Part shown: positions 1 to 10,886 of the stretch, piece by piece
Layout of the letters: each line of letters opens with the position of its first letter
Numbering within the stretch: position 1 is the first letter of the stretch
NCBI RefSeq assembly: GCF_947179165.1
Contig: NC_077245.1
Location: 40,231,286-40,295,285 of the forward strand
Reading direction: 5' to 3'
Length of the DNA stretch: 64,000 nucleotides
Source of the DNA: Solanum dulcamara
Lineage: Eukaryota > Streptophyta > Magnoliopsida > Solanales > Solanaceae
The notes under the pieces: model-generated
Databases searched by the model: none
What the model saw: the letters and a program-made list of their open reading frames with translations, nothing else
Told to the model about the DNA's origin: nothing
Program-made: the position numbers and the translations under genes

Positions 1-278
1 CAATATTAGGCCCCTGAACTGGTGGCGTAGTACCAACTGCGATAGGAGAGCCTGAAGTACCTAGGAGAACACCGGGAGTTGGAGCACCATCCAATCTAGC
101 CAAAAGTCTCACTAGTAACTCCTGAAGCATCGGAGCACTATCAGGAATAGCAAGAGGCTGGGCTGGCCTCTGCTCCTCAGTCTGCTGCTCATAATCATCC
201 TCTGCCTCACCCGCAAACTAGGGCTCGAGTAGCAGGTGCCACCTCACTCTCGGTGACTTTAGCTCTAGTCCTCACCAT
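1..278 (-). pseudogene. gag N-terminus of gypsy element G, frameshifted
   Basis: The ATG at 278-276 opens a reading frame starting MVRTRAKVTESEVAPATRAL, typical of chromovirus Gag, which would form the capsid of the element. After about 22 codons the frame hits a stop at the GGGTGAGG stretch (around 210), and the Gag-like sequence continues in another frame with acidic-Gln (DDYEQQTEEQ) and then PMLQELLVRLLARLDG before running off the left edge. So one indel breaks it. It is not a host gene: it sits immediately inside an LTR and a tRNA primer site. Function assignment is by layout and general Gag resemblance; I am fairly sure of it. Confidence 0.65.
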
Positions 279-470
279 CTGCGCAGAAGAAATAGATTAG
301 GGGTATACAATACTTGATATAAATAACTCGCATGAAAGGAATCAATAGAAGGAATTTATCCTAACAAGTATCTTGCAGCCTCTAGAAGATAAGTACGGAC
401 GTCAACGTACTGATCCACAAATCTCTACTAGCCACCCTGCTTATTAACTCATGAGACCTGTGAACCTAGC

Positions 471-482
471 GCTCTGATACCA
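471..482 (-). other. tRNA-iMet primer binding site of element G
   Basis: The plus strand reads GCTCTGATACCA, the complement of TGGTATCAGAGC, which pairs with the 3' end of plant initiator-Met tRNA. It lies 3 bp inside the LTR end at 486. Confidence 0.9.
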
Positions 483-485
483 ATT

Positions 486-3210
486 TGTCACGATCTAAAA
501 ATCAAGGTCATGATGGAACACATCCCAAACCCCATATCAATGTGTAAGACGATAACTAAAACCATACGAGACTCCCAAATGGAAGTTAGGCCACAAATAA
601 ATGCAATAAAAGGACAACAACAAAATTATTCTAAAACCTGGTGTCATAAGTTTAACAGAATCTAACTACAAGTCTGGGTCTGAATATACAGTATAAGTCT
701 CCGAATATAGAAAAGACTGTAAATGAAAGATGGACTAGCGGCGATCCGGATCCCAAGATCTCATCACTGATCTGATATAATGTATTCGCTAGAATCAACT
801 ACTACGCTGGACACCCTGGCTAGTATCTGCATCAAAAGAGACATAGAAATAGGGGTGAGTCAATCCACATGTATTCAGTAGGATTAATGGACTTAGTATA
901 AGGAACTAACCAAAACCATGGAATAAACTAAGGAACGCTTCCACCTACACGCAAAAAAGTCTCACTTCGGCTACACTGCCATAATTTATATAGAATGACG
1001 CGATTAAAGTAAACACATAAATACAGTTCAATATCATAGTTAAACAGATAAATCAAGTATCACAGGTATCAATGCAATACAATGCATTATGATGATGCAA
1101 TGATATAATAGTACGGTGGGATCAAGGCTGTCGCACAACCTGCCGTATACACCTGTCGAGCTGTGCTACCAAGCAGGACCCGTGGGGAACTTGCAGACCA
1201 TATACCTCATCAGAATCTCAATGTATCAACAACCTCACCACCTAGGTCGTGGCCAACTACTCATGATAGTTATGTCTCATTCGCTTGCCACTTATCTCAT
1301 AGTCAAGGATACAAAAGATGTCACATTTTCTTTCTCAAAAATGAATTTCCACAACTCTCAACTTCCCAATGATCAATAATACTATGAATGAGGATGAATG
1401 CATTCAGAACACGTAAGGCATGGAGATAGTATTCAACTCAACATGTAATACAAGGTTCAAAGTTCTCAAAACATAACCTAAATATGACATTCACCCTCAA
1501 TAGACAATACTTGGAAGGAAATATCTCAAATAAAGTGTTCATCCTTTTTCGATAAAATTGCAATACTCAGGTATGCTCAAAATCCCCAACTCAATCCCTC
1601 AAGCGGGCATTACAAGTCAAATAACCTTTTCACATTTCTAACTCAGTTAATTCATGGATTACACTGTCTCAATACAGATAAAATATCAAATAAGGCCCCC
1701 ACATGGGCTACACAGCACATATAAGACCCTACACAAGCATCACAATATATATTAGAGTCCCAAACTACACTACAACCTCATCCCAAAGTCTACCACATAG
1801 AATTTGACTAATTACCCCAACTCATCCCCAAGAAGGATAGTCAAACCTACCTCGATAGCCGAAACCGCACTTGACCGCCTCCACCAGACAATCAACTATC
1901 GAATTCAATGCCCGGAATGACAACCCACTATCAAGAATAAAACTTACACATCACAAGGAGTCCAATGACACCCATATTAATAAGTTTCGAAACTAGGGGT
2001 AAAATAGTCCAAAAATTAATCATTTTCAAAAAGGGTCAAATATGAAATTTTATTGTAAAATCACGTTCTACTAGTAATAAGGAAGTCATGGTTGAAAAAC
2101 CCATAAAATAGAGTTTGAAATGAGTTAAAAATTACCATTCTCCTTAGTTCGAATTAGGAAAGAAAATAAAGAAAATGGGGTTTAAAACTAAAGATTAGGA
2201 GTTGAAATCATGACATAAATGATGGAATATGAAAGATTTTAGTAAAATATACTTACCCCACGAAATTACTCGAAGAACTCTCTCCAAAATCACCCCAAGA
2301 AGCTCAAGAAATTCAAAAATTGTGAAAATGGAGTTTCTCCAGAAATTGAATAGTGTTCAGGTGGAACTGTGCATCGTGGTCGCGATCAACTAATGTTTGT
2401 GATCGCAAAGGACACGGGAAGAAAAGACTATCGCGATCGCGAACCAACTCTCGTGATCGTGAAGACCACAATCCTGACTCATCGCAATCGCGTGGCCTAA
2501 GGTCGCGATCGCGATGGAGAAATGTGACTGTACCAGAAACTAGCAAAATCCCAAACTCAAATTCTCCGATCGGATCATCGGTATTCGTTCGGAATCTCGT
2601 ACACACAAACCTTATATCCACTCCTACTAAATTCGATGTTTCAAACTCAATAGAACCATCAGAATTCAAATTCAAGGTCTACTTGACCCGAAATTCGATA
2701 AGTCACAACTAAACTAGTTTTGACACTTGAAATACGTAAAATACCCTCGAAACCTCTAAAAATTACAAAAAAAAAGTTATTTCTGGTATTAGAAACACCC
2801 CCGAAACTAATGGAATCATCATAAATTTAATCTGAGCTTCCGAACTCAATTTGTTTACCAAAGTCAAACTTAGCTCATTTGAAACTAAATTGTCCAACTT
2901 AGGACCTCAAATTCACATATCAACCCCAAATTTGATTTCAACGACTCCCCTAAACCAATTTATATATTTCGGAGCTGATAGAACTGACGAAATCTCCTTC
3001 CGATATCTGTAGCTCTGATTGGTACTGAAAACCACTTTTTAACATCTTAACTATATAAAAAAACTCAAGAACTTGCCCAATTCACAAACTATTAAGACTT
3101 TAACACATTTAACCACACAAACTGATCAAATAATACTCAGGGACACTAACGAGAGGGGTAAAATGATAATTTCACAAAAATTTCCAAAAATGACCCTCAA
3201 AGTCATTACA
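486..3210 (-). repeat. 5' LTR of gypsy element G (2.7 kb)
   Basis: On the plus strand it opens TGTCACGATC next to the primer site and closes AGTCATTACA, giving TG...CA ends of a minus-strand LTR that starts TGTAATGACTTTGAGGGTC. Its start resembles the start of the LTR of D at 30258 (TGTAATGACC). A CpG-rich palindrome array lies at 2374-2515. Short open frames inside it are incidental. No 5-bp target duplication can be tested because the other LTR is off the window. Confidence 0.75.
2374..2515. repeat. TCGCGATCGCGA palindrome array in LTR of G
   Basis: About six copies of a 12-bp self-complementary motif occur in 140 bp: two perfect TCGCGATCGCGA (2431-2442, 2503-2514) and variants such as TCGTGATCGTGA (2451) and ATCGCAATCGCG (2481). 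The surrounding LTR is AT-rich and almost CpG-free, so this is a sharp local CpG island. The same motif recurs at 30899-31050 in element D. Confidence 0.85.
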
Positions 3211-3214
3211 AATA

Positions 3215-3655
3215 TTCATCATAGTGCTAGCTTGTAATTCGTCTAATTCTAATTCTTTCAATTCTAAGCCAATTTCGTTTATTAAGTCTTCTCTTTCTGA
3301 GTCTGAAGAATCTGATTGAGATTTGTCTGCTCCATCTATACTTACAATTGAGTATGTACTTCATTCGCTGACATATACTCGTCTTCATTTATTAGTGTTT
3401 CTTGAAATTCTTCTATTAACTGTGAATTTCTAGTTCTACTATTATTTTTATTTTGGCATACATTTGCTAAATGTTCTATACTACCACAAGTGAAATATTC
3501 TAATTTATTTTTATAATTTTTATCATTTTTATATTTTCTAACAAGTTTATTTTTATCTAAGTACGGTTTTCTAGCTGCTGATTTTCTTAAATAATATTTT
3601 CTTCTATTATATGGTTGATGGTTATAATGAGATCTTCTTTAATATCTTTTAAAAG
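3215..3655 (-). pseudogene. endogenous caulimovirid (pararetrovirus) coat-protein relic
   Basis: A minus-strand frame through about 3640-3350 reads a Lys/Arg/Tyr-rich segment (containing RKYYLRKSAARKPYL) followed by a zinc-knuckle-like CGSIEHLANVC and then an acidic tail. Basic segment plus CCHC knuckle plus acidic stretch is the layout of the C-terminal coat protein of Caulimoviridae, and such sequences are common as endogenous copies in Solanaceae. The first Cys of the knuckle is replaced by Tyr, and there are stops both up- and downstream, so it is dead. No neighbouring movement-protein or reverse-transcriptase domain is visible. A plus-strand fragment just to the right (3659-3750) has a charged frame I cannot place. 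A gypsy Gag knuckle is the main alternative; the basic segment argues against it. Confidence 0.55.
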
Positions 3656-3852
3656 CTATTTAATAAGTTGTCAAGAGCTTTAGAAAGAGAAATAGAAGAC
3701 ATATGGTATAAAAGAGAAGGAGTGGTTCAAAGCCCTGATGCAAAATGGTCAATATGACAAAAAATACAATATGTAATGAAAATATTAACAGAAAAATGTA
3801 CAAATATACAAATATAGAAACAATTAAAACAAAATGAGATTAATTTCTATAA

Positions 3853-3855
<3 letters not shown>

Positions 3856-3896
<41 letters not shown>
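3856..3896. repeat. (TA)n microsatellite
   Basis: About 20 uninterrupted TA dinucleotides. Confidence 0.95.
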
Positions 3897-3900
<4 letters not shown>

Positions 3901-5574
3901 TTTAAAATAGTGAGTATGAAAAAAATCGTCTTGAATCTTGATACTTGGATCTAGGGGTTTTATTTAAAAGAACTACCAAATCTATAAAATAGGTATTTTT
4001 TTAGCTTCATAAGTAAAAATAAAAAATAAAAAATAAAATAAATATAACTGAAAAAAGAAAAAATATATATTGAATAAAAAAAGAAGAAAGAACAAAAAAA
4101 GAAAGAAAGAAAAAGGACAAAAAAAAGAAAAAAGGAAAAAAAAAAAGAAAAAGGCCAAAAAGAGAAAAAAAATATTAAAAAGGGAACAATGAACATATAA
4201 TTTTTTTAGTTCCCTTTATTTATCAAGACACAAATTATGATATAATATTAAGCTCCTTTTAATTTGTTAGGTTTAGAGGGAAATTACAAAAAAAAAAAAA
4301 AAAAGGTTTAGAGGGCAATTTTGTCCAAAGAACTTTCATTAAATGAATCGAGACTATTTTTGTAAAACTTTTTTAATGAGGGACAACATATCAAGTCATC
4401 CCTTATAAGGGCTATTTATGAACTTAATCCATAAAAAAAACTAATTTCGTCTATTTCTTCTTGAATCCAAGCTCTAGATTTGTCCAAAAATATCTCAGAA
4501 GCTGCACCAAATCACTCAGATTTCAAATTTAGACTCCACAATATGTAATCGATCTTTAGCAATAATACCCACTCAAAATAGAGCTTATTTACGAAAATCT
4601 GATTTTCAAACTTTGAAGCTTCGAACTTCAACAATAACTGAACATCAATCCTTCATGGGTTTGTGAAAGAAAAATAATTAGATTAAATTGTCAGAATCGT
4701 GGAGTTTCATGATAAAGAAAGGTGAAAAATAAGTGTTTTGGTAAGTCGAATGAAATGGAGATCGAAGGTATATTATTGAGATAATTTTTGAAATAAAAAT
4801 TCAGTCACATTGGGAATGGAGCAGTTGGGTCTATACTATTTTTTATGGTAGAAGATAGCAAAATAAGGTGTCTTTGACGTGGGTTTGTGAATATTTTTTA
4901 ATAAGAATCTATTGTTAGCAATGGTGGAGTTCCATTATGTAGGAAGACGTGAAATTGGGTCAATTTATGTAAGCATTAAAAACCTTGGCTAAATTATGTA
5001 ATGCAACTTTATGAGTAACACTAGAGTGTAATTATCTCTTTAAAAACTATATATGAAGACTTTGTTGTGTTCCAAAACAACCCTTAAAATTAATGACTTT
5101 TAGATCGAGTAACACACGTTTGTGGACTTTTTGTCAAATAAGTGAGACCCTACACAAGTAAAATGTTGATAGTATCCTTAAATATTTTTTCAAATAAGGA
5201 AATGTCGGGATTTGAGTCCTAAGCTCCCATTTTGTAACACACCCTCAATCCGTGATGTTCTAAATTCAACCCTTCAGGCCAAGATCATTTACGGGAGTTC
5301 TACTCGTCTGAATTCGATTACGTAAAATCGTACAGGCTCCTTATTGTCTTGACTATCAACTCAAATGATCAAACTCAAAATTAAACCCCACACCACCCCC
5401 CATCCATTATCGAATTATCCTAGACCTCACCTGACTCAGATTTCGTTCAAGTCTAGCTTAGGCTTAAAATTTTCAAGTCATTACTCGGAAGTTTTCTGAC
5501 CCAAATTTCTTCCCTGTTAGTTTATCCATAACGAGGAAAACAAGTCGTTACAGAATATTATCCACACAAGAATA
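3897..5574. other. AT-rich stretch without a recognised gene
   Basis: Holds an A/G-only tract at about 4030-4195 (long Phe-rich frames on the other strand are an artefact of it), a poly-A run near 4290, and a TGTAACACACCC at 5235 that looks like an LTR start but has no partner. Nothing else recognised. Confidence 0.5.
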
Positions 5575-5735
5575 CCTCTAAATTATATTAAAACTCTGTT
5601 CTAAATCTTAATGATTAAGACCTATTTAGACCAATTAAGTGCTTAAATCTTGATGAAAACAAACTCACTTGATGGTCTAATGTCTGAACCATTCAGATTC
5701 AAACCTTCAATAAGTGCAAACACATGAGGCCAACT
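5575..5735. repeat. possible MITE fragment
   Basis: Contains several short mutually inverted blocks (CTTAATGATTAAG, and TCTGAACCATTCAGA), of the kind seen in small hairpin transposons. No clear ends or target duplication seen. Confidence 0.3.
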
Positions 5736-5849
5736 CAATACATGCACGAGCAGCGAAAACCTCATTAGGATGTTCCTGTAGGTGTCCTCAAATATATTTA
5801 GGGTGCTTTATGTCGAGGTTTATTATTCCCTTCCATCAATAATCTTTAC

Positions 5850-6303
5850 TTTAAAGGCCTTCATGATACAGATTACAAGATATTGCATTTTTCATTTAAA
5901 TTCTCTTATCTCATGAAAGTTCAAGAAACAGTCGAAATTTTCAAGATCATCACCAGAAGCATAATATTGAGTTATGGCTAACACATGCTTAGAGCTCACA
6001 TGGTTACACTGCACTCTACAAGATTTAAAAGTCCCACAAGCAACTTACTATACAATTGAATTGTGACAATCAACCACTTTGTATATTTCAGCAAATCTTG
6101 TCTTCCGCGAACATACATAACATATTGAGATAGATTGTCACATAGTTCAAGAAAAGTTGCAAGTTAGAGAATAGTCAATCATATGTAGGTTACACGCTTT
6201 CAGTGGACAGATTTACTTACAGAGGCAATGGGAAAGAATTAGTTTGTGACAGTGACACTATGCAAAAAGTTGGGAATTCATGACACTCTCCAACTGGAGG
6301 GAG
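5850..6303 (+). pseudogene. Copia retrotransposon RNase H relic
   Basis: In broken plus-strand frames one can follow the C-terminal RNase H of a Copia Pol: a segment ending in LISWKFKKQ, then SSPEA*Y*VMANTCLELTW where the usual SSAEAEYR motif carries two stops, then LQDLKVPQATYYTIE, then an AANLVFREHT-like stretch, HIEIDCHIVQEK, and finally a KLGIHDTL-like end just before the polypurine tract at 6293-6306. RNase H removes RNA from the hybrid during reverse transcription. It has several stops and at least one frameshift. No earlier Pol domains were recognised upstream, so the 5' part is lost. Identification rests on motif order, which is distinctive for Copia. Confidence 0.75.
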
Positions 6304-6306
6304 AGT

Positions 6307-6580
6307 GTTAAAGAAATATCATATTACCATATATTCACTTTCTTATTTAGAGTAAATTACATCCCAAAGAATATGGATCACTGATTTTGAGCCTTAGAAC
6401 TAAGCATAGATTGATCAATAACATGTGTATTTATATATGTTGGGTTTCTATAAATGTAAAAGAGAACAACTAAAGTTGGTCTTTCTGAAATTTCTGCACT
6501 CAAGTTGGTCTAGTCTTTCTGAAGTTTCTGCACTCAAGTTGGTCTGCTCTTTCTTGAGTTTCAGATGGGAAAGAAACAAG
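6307..6580 (+). repeat. 3' LTR start of the Copia relic (end uncertain)
   Basis: The purine tract CTGGAGGGAGAG is followed by TGTTAAAGAAATATC, the usual PPT then LTR start of Copia. A TATA-like TTTATATATG lies at 6430. No CA end could be fixed and no 5' partner LTR is visible. Confidence 0.5.
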
Positions 6581-6910
6581 AAAATTGAGTACAAGGTCGT
6601 AATATTAGGGAAAGTTGATCCAGAGCTTCAACGGAATTTCCAACAAAACTCAAAAATAAATGAGAAACACAGCCCCTTAACTTTTAATCAAACACCAAAT
6701 GTCAGTATAGAAGAGCTGAATAACAGAAGCCCATGCCTGCAAACTTGGCAAAACAGAAAAGAGTACACTACTAGTATTTGCGAACACATATCAGGTGACA
6801 TTCCACGGACCCATACTAAAACTGAATATGTGGATGCAGTGGAAAGTGGAAACAAGAATATTTTTTGGACCGTGTATAAGATCCTAGACTATTATGCCCG
6901 TGAAACTTAA
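6425..6910 (+). other. 161-codon open frame, no recognised domain
   Basis: An uninterrupted ATG-initiated frame runs from inside the putative Copia LTR through a 34-bp tandem repeat and then codes a hydrophilic stretch (around residues 55-161) without a motif I know. Its first 50 residues are partly made by the tandem repeat, which is suspicious. It may be a chance frame or the last exon of a broken gene. There is no recognisable promoter other than the LTR and no homologous copy in the window. I do not assign a function and doubt that it is expressed. Confidence 0.2.
6481..6564 (+). repeat. 34-bp tandem repeat, 2.5 copies
   Basis: Units start CTTTCTGAARTTTCTGCACT at 6481 and 6515 and a half unit at 6549; the two full units differ at about three bases. 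Confidence 0.9.
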
Positions 6911-9362
6911 AACATATTACCAAAGAAAAATCGTGCCTCGGGGAACAGTTATATACCCTTGCATTATGCTGCAGTTAAATAACAGTACTCACCAGTAGCG
7001 ACAAGAGAGTTCGTCAAAGGAAGACGATCAATAGTAAAGGTTGAATTGGTGATATAAGATATAAGAAAAAAGATTGGTTTTTTTAAGGTAAAAGAATTAC
7101 GCATCTCTGAGTTATAGGAAGGAAACAGGATGCAGAAACAAGATCCTAAAAATCATCACATAATATGGAGGACCAAAGAATAACCAAGAAACAACTAACA
7201 ATTATTAGGTATCAATTAAAAAGGTTGAAAGTACAGGACTTTTTTCCCCTACTCGGAAGGAAACATAAGAAAGCCAAATCACTCAGGTACTGAAGAATTT
7301 TTCTTTTTCTACTGAACAATATTTAAAATAAAAATAGAATGCACTTTTATCCACCATTACTGACTTCATACAACTGTTTGACGTCGTGCAGTCTGACAAA
7401 CATCCTAAACCAAGAAAACAAGCAGGCAGGCACAAGCTAGCAAATTGAGATAAATAAACTCTACTCTGCTAGACCATTTTTTCCATAATATCCCAGTAAA
7501 TGAAACATATAAGGTTACTAAGGAACTGAAAACTGACATTTCACATGTCAAGGATTTGGTAATCTTCTCCTGACCACCTCACCCAGACCTTGAAAGAAAT
7601 GAAAAGCTCCCCCCACCCCACAAACACTCCGGGCAAAAAGGGAAAACCTCCATCCACCAACAGACCCTCCAAACAAAAGGTAGACATGACAAAACAAAAC
7701 AAAGGAGAGAAGAAAAAGAAAACTATGCTGGCTATGCATGATTTGATATAGGACTATAGGTACAGCTGAAATGTGTAAGATACAAGAATTCACCTCGTGA
7801 CTTCCATGATTTCTAGCACTACAGTATACATCAACTTTATAGAGAAGGAACTGGCATATGAGGTGAAAGGTCTTTGGCAGCAACACATGCTCCTGCACAA
7901 AGTTGCGAGCACATACGACCTGATGTTTGTGGTCTTAATCTGAATCATTTCAAGATTAAGTTGTAATTCATCCAACAGTTGATCAACTATGAAATACTGC
8001 TCTTTGGCAGTACCATCAGCTTAAGAAATATTGTTAAAGATGAAGAAAGGGCTTTGGCAGCAGCATATGCCATGCACAAATTTGAGAGCACACACGACTG
8101 GAGGTTTATGAATCACAAATCTTTATGTATAGTTGTCATTTGTCCAACAGCTAATCAGCTTCTCTTTGGAATGACCATTAATTTGATAAATTAAAAAAAA
8201 GTTAAAGCCTTGCCATGTCAAAAAGTTATTTTCTGAAACTTTGAAAAGATTATCATCCTTATACGAATGCAAAGAGTACCAACTTTTACTTTTACATTTA
8301 TGTAGCCAAAGTTTCTAGTGGATCAAGGAATCTGAGGTTGCATCAAATACTTGAGTTGTTTCGGCAAATGTTAAGCAAGGAGTCATATCTGAAAGAGAAT
8401 AACCACAAAGAGGGTACACAGTTTCCCAAGCATTATTCATTATTCATAAGAAAGAAGACATCTCATAACCGTGAATAAAGCATCATTCATTCATTTTCTC
8501 ATTTTCTTTCTCGTTCCTAAGAATCCACTCGAGTAAGAAGGAGCACACATCACAACCCATGCGTCATTTCTACTTCCACATCTGCTCCCTATGAAAGTAA
8601 ACTTCAAACCAGATGAAGTCAACCCATAAGGGTCGCAAAAAAAAGATGAATGGAGAAATCTAAACATATTAAGGTGTCAAAGCTTAACGCATTCAGCAAG
8701 AAACAACAGTATCATTCAAAAGCTTGTTCAACTCAGAATCACTATACTTATTGGATGAAGGGAGGACTTCTCCCAATATTGATAATGAACCATAAAGAAT
8801 ATTCCTTGATCAAGACGAGCAACAAAATGCTGCAACATTGCTTAAATGTAGCCCTTCCATGGCAGAGATGAACTTCAACAACATAGGATTTGTAATCAGC
8901 TTTAGAACTCCTTAATGCACTTAATGAACTTCCGCGTAGTTCTGCTAAAAATTAGACTAACAATCTTTTACACAAATGGCACAAATACCACTTTGAGAGT
9001 TATTTCCAACTTTTATAACCTTTAAAGAAAAAGATGAAGGAAAGAAGAGACAAAGCATCATATTTACCAATCAGGTGGACAAAATCAGCTCATTATCAAC
9101 TAGATAACAGCATCTTACATTTCTTAATGGCGTAAAGTTTCTTCTTTCATAGATTCAATGTAATATGTCATCAACTATATAGAGTAACTCAATGATAACT
9201 GAAAGTCGAAAGAAATAGACTAACAAATTGAGGACTATAACTTAATTTTCTGCAGGGGTCAGAAGTCTCAAACCAACAGACCCAACAGAACATAGTTAGG
9301 ACCAACTTTTTACAATGGTACATGGTATATGAATGAAAGAAAAATCAGCAAGATGGATACGG
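6911..9362. other. no recognised gene; 3' side of the UPF0496 gene
   Basis: No domain, RNA gene or transposon end recognised on either strand. It contains an old direct duplication (7863-8030 and 8043-8200). The part next to 9363 must include the 3' untranslated region of the UPF0496 gene. Confidence 0.5.
7863..8200 (+). repeat. diverged direct duplication, about 170-180 bp units
   Basis: CTTTGGCAGCAACACATGC at 7872 recurs as CTTTGGCAGCAGCATATGC at 8052 (offset 180), and TCCAACAG at 7971 recurs at 8143 (offset 172). Conserved blocks alternate with diverged ones, so the duplication is old. Confidence 0.6.
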
Positions 9363-10535
9363 TCAATCAAAGAACATACCAGAGCCCTGATTTGAGCTAC
9401 TGGGTTGACTGACAATCTTGCGCAAGATCACAGCTCGTGCCATCCTAATATCCTGGTTACACTTTTTAGCATGCTGACTCAAAACCTCAATGGTTTCTGA
9501 AAATCCATTCACACTCTTCTTGACCTCTTCCATTGCACTCGTGACTGCATCAGCTCCGCTGATAGCAAAATCTGCACTATGCAACAACCCTTCAAAAATT
9601 ATCTGCAATTTATCCGCCAAAACCCGAATATGCTCCAAGTCTTGAATCACAACAAAACTACAAGCCTGCATTGAAGTCAATATATCCCTCTCCTTCTTCA
9701 ACTCATCCTCATACTTCTTCCACATGGAATTGATCCATTTCCCCACTGTCCCCAAGGGCACTGAGGCTGCAGCTGCTAATGCTGTCACCATCGGTGGTGC
9801 TGTGACAGCTGCAGCAACAATTGAGCAAATTATAGCAGAAACAAACACAGTAGCAAAAATTATATTAGACATTCTCTTCCATGTTTTCACTCTGTTCAAC
9901 TTCTTATCAAGTTTACTCTTTTTCGACTTGAGTTTGGTCAACAGAGCATTTTGGTGCATATAGACTGAGTGAAATGATGAGAAAAACTTAGCAGTAAAAG
10001 GGTCACCAGCCGCCTTAAAACTCTTCAATTGTTCCAAAGTTTCTGAAAAGAGAAGGTTTGAATCCCCTTCATTTACATTGATCTCATTCTCAAACTTTGT
10101 GAGTGCTACTAGAATTATAGACTGGCTATTACGTGCACGTTCAAGACAGTCATCAAGGGAAGCACAGAAGTTCATAATGTGAATACTACTATCGAGATAA
10201 TCCTTAACAAGATCAAATATATCTGGGTCTTTCCATATATCTTTTTTGCTTTCAAGAATGAAATTGACAACTCCTTGGTTCATATCTAGGAAGCATAAAG
10301 TAACCTCACGTAAAGACTCAAGAGAAAGGGATCTATAGTCCGTGTTAACAGCTATGGAATTGAGAGCTAAAGATGTTCTTGCTTGAAGAGTAGAATCAAA
10401 CCGTCCAAGTTCTGGATCTTCTTCACATGCTGACTGGTATGAGCTTAGATCTGGTGAAACATCACTCTCTGGTTTCGCCGGAGATGGTGGACGACGTGGG
10501 CTATGGTTGTTGGGTTTAGTGCACTGATTACCCAT
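9363..10535 (-). CDS. UPF0496 (DUF677) family protein, 390 aa
   Basis: A single uninterrupted minus-strand frame of 390 codons of the plant UPF0496/DUF677 family, near the usual family length of about 370-400. I choose the ATG at 10535-10533, giving MGNQCTKPNN, because Gly2 with Cys5 is a good N-myristoylation plus palmitoylation signal; an in-frame ATG 13 codons upstream (10574) would bury it. Order: basic Pro/Ser-rich leader (1-35), helical region (about 45-215) with ACEEDPELGRFDSTLQ near the start, a Lys-rich turn (202-221), a hydrophobic Ala/Val/Ile-rich segment (223-262) that may enter membranes, then a helical C-terminus (270-376). The family has no established biochemical role; some members affect membrane-linked and hormone-related responses. 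I infer a plasma-membrane-associated protein. The only gene here without a single break. The last codons overlap a GGTATG that could be a splice donor, so an alternative 3' end is possible. Confidence 0.9.
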   Translation of the reverse strand: MGNQCTKPNNHSPRRPPSPAKPESDVSPDLSSYQSACEEDPELGRFDSTLQARTSLALNSIAVNTDYRSLSLESLREVTLCFLDMNQGVVNFILESKKDIWKDPDIFDLVKDYLDSSIHIMNFCASLDDCLERARNSQSIILVALTKFENEINVNEGDSNLLFSETLEQLKSFKAAGDPFTAKFFSSFHSVYMHQNALLTKLKSKKSKLDKKLNRVKTWKRMSNIIFATVFVSAIICSIVAAAVTAPPMVTALAAAASVPLGTVGKWINSMWKKYEDELKKERDILTSMQACSFVVIQDLEHIRVLADKLQIIFEGLLHSADFAISGADAVTSAMEEVKKSVNGFSETIEVLSQHAKKCNQDIRMARAVILRKIVSQPSSSNQGSGMFFD

Positions 10536-10719
10536 TTTCTTGAAAAAACAAACAACAAATTTGTGCTTCTTCAAATGGGAATTTTGAGTGGGTTTAAGTA
10601 GGCATGGAAATGCGTTTCAAGATTTGAGAATGAATGAAGGGGCAAGCCCCTGCTACCTGCTAGGAAGGAGACGATGCCAAAGTCATAGTCAATTTGAGGG
10701 GTTAAAAAAAAGGATGATT

Positions 10720-10730
10720 TTTTATATAAT
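10720..10730 (-). promoter_or_regulatory. TATA-like box of the UPF0496 gene
   Basis: The minus strand reads ATTATATAAAA about 185 bp before the chosen ATG, leaving room for a leader of about 150 nt. It is the best TATA match upstream; the region is AT-rich so chance is possible. Confidence 0.35.
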
Positions 10731-10886
10731 TGGAATTATCAAACTTTTGAAAATCTTCTTTTTGACTGGAAAAAAAAAGATATATAACAAATTTTGATGA
10801 GGCAATTTAGAATTATTGTCGAAATTAGTGTAGTTGTGCCTTTGAAATGTTGTACCTTGTGCAGTGAGGTTTTGATATTTAAACAA

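Larger units (their letters stand above)
1..485 (-). mobile_element. Ty3/gypsy element G, 5' internal end (partial, runs off window)
   Basis: Read on the minus strand this is the untranslated leader and gag start of an LTR retrotransposon whose 5' LTR lies at 486-3210. The order primer site, about 190 bp leader, gag ATG is preserved. The leader is homologous along its length to the leader of element D (about 33160-33360), including a GTGGATC block and a Cys/Gln-encoding AG before the ATG. The rest of gag-pol lies outside the window. Confidence 0.8.

Noticed and set aside
2313..2712. Overlapping 119- and 120-codon frames on both strands
   Set aside because: Both are read through the symmetric TCGCGATCGCGA array of LTR G; the symmetry keeps both strands open.
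3960..4196. 78-codon Phe-rich frame, minus strand
   Set aside because: Same reason: A/G-only sequence.
5235..5280. TGTAACACACCC as a possible LTR start
   Set aside because: No polypurine tract before it and no second LTR or internal domain found nearby.
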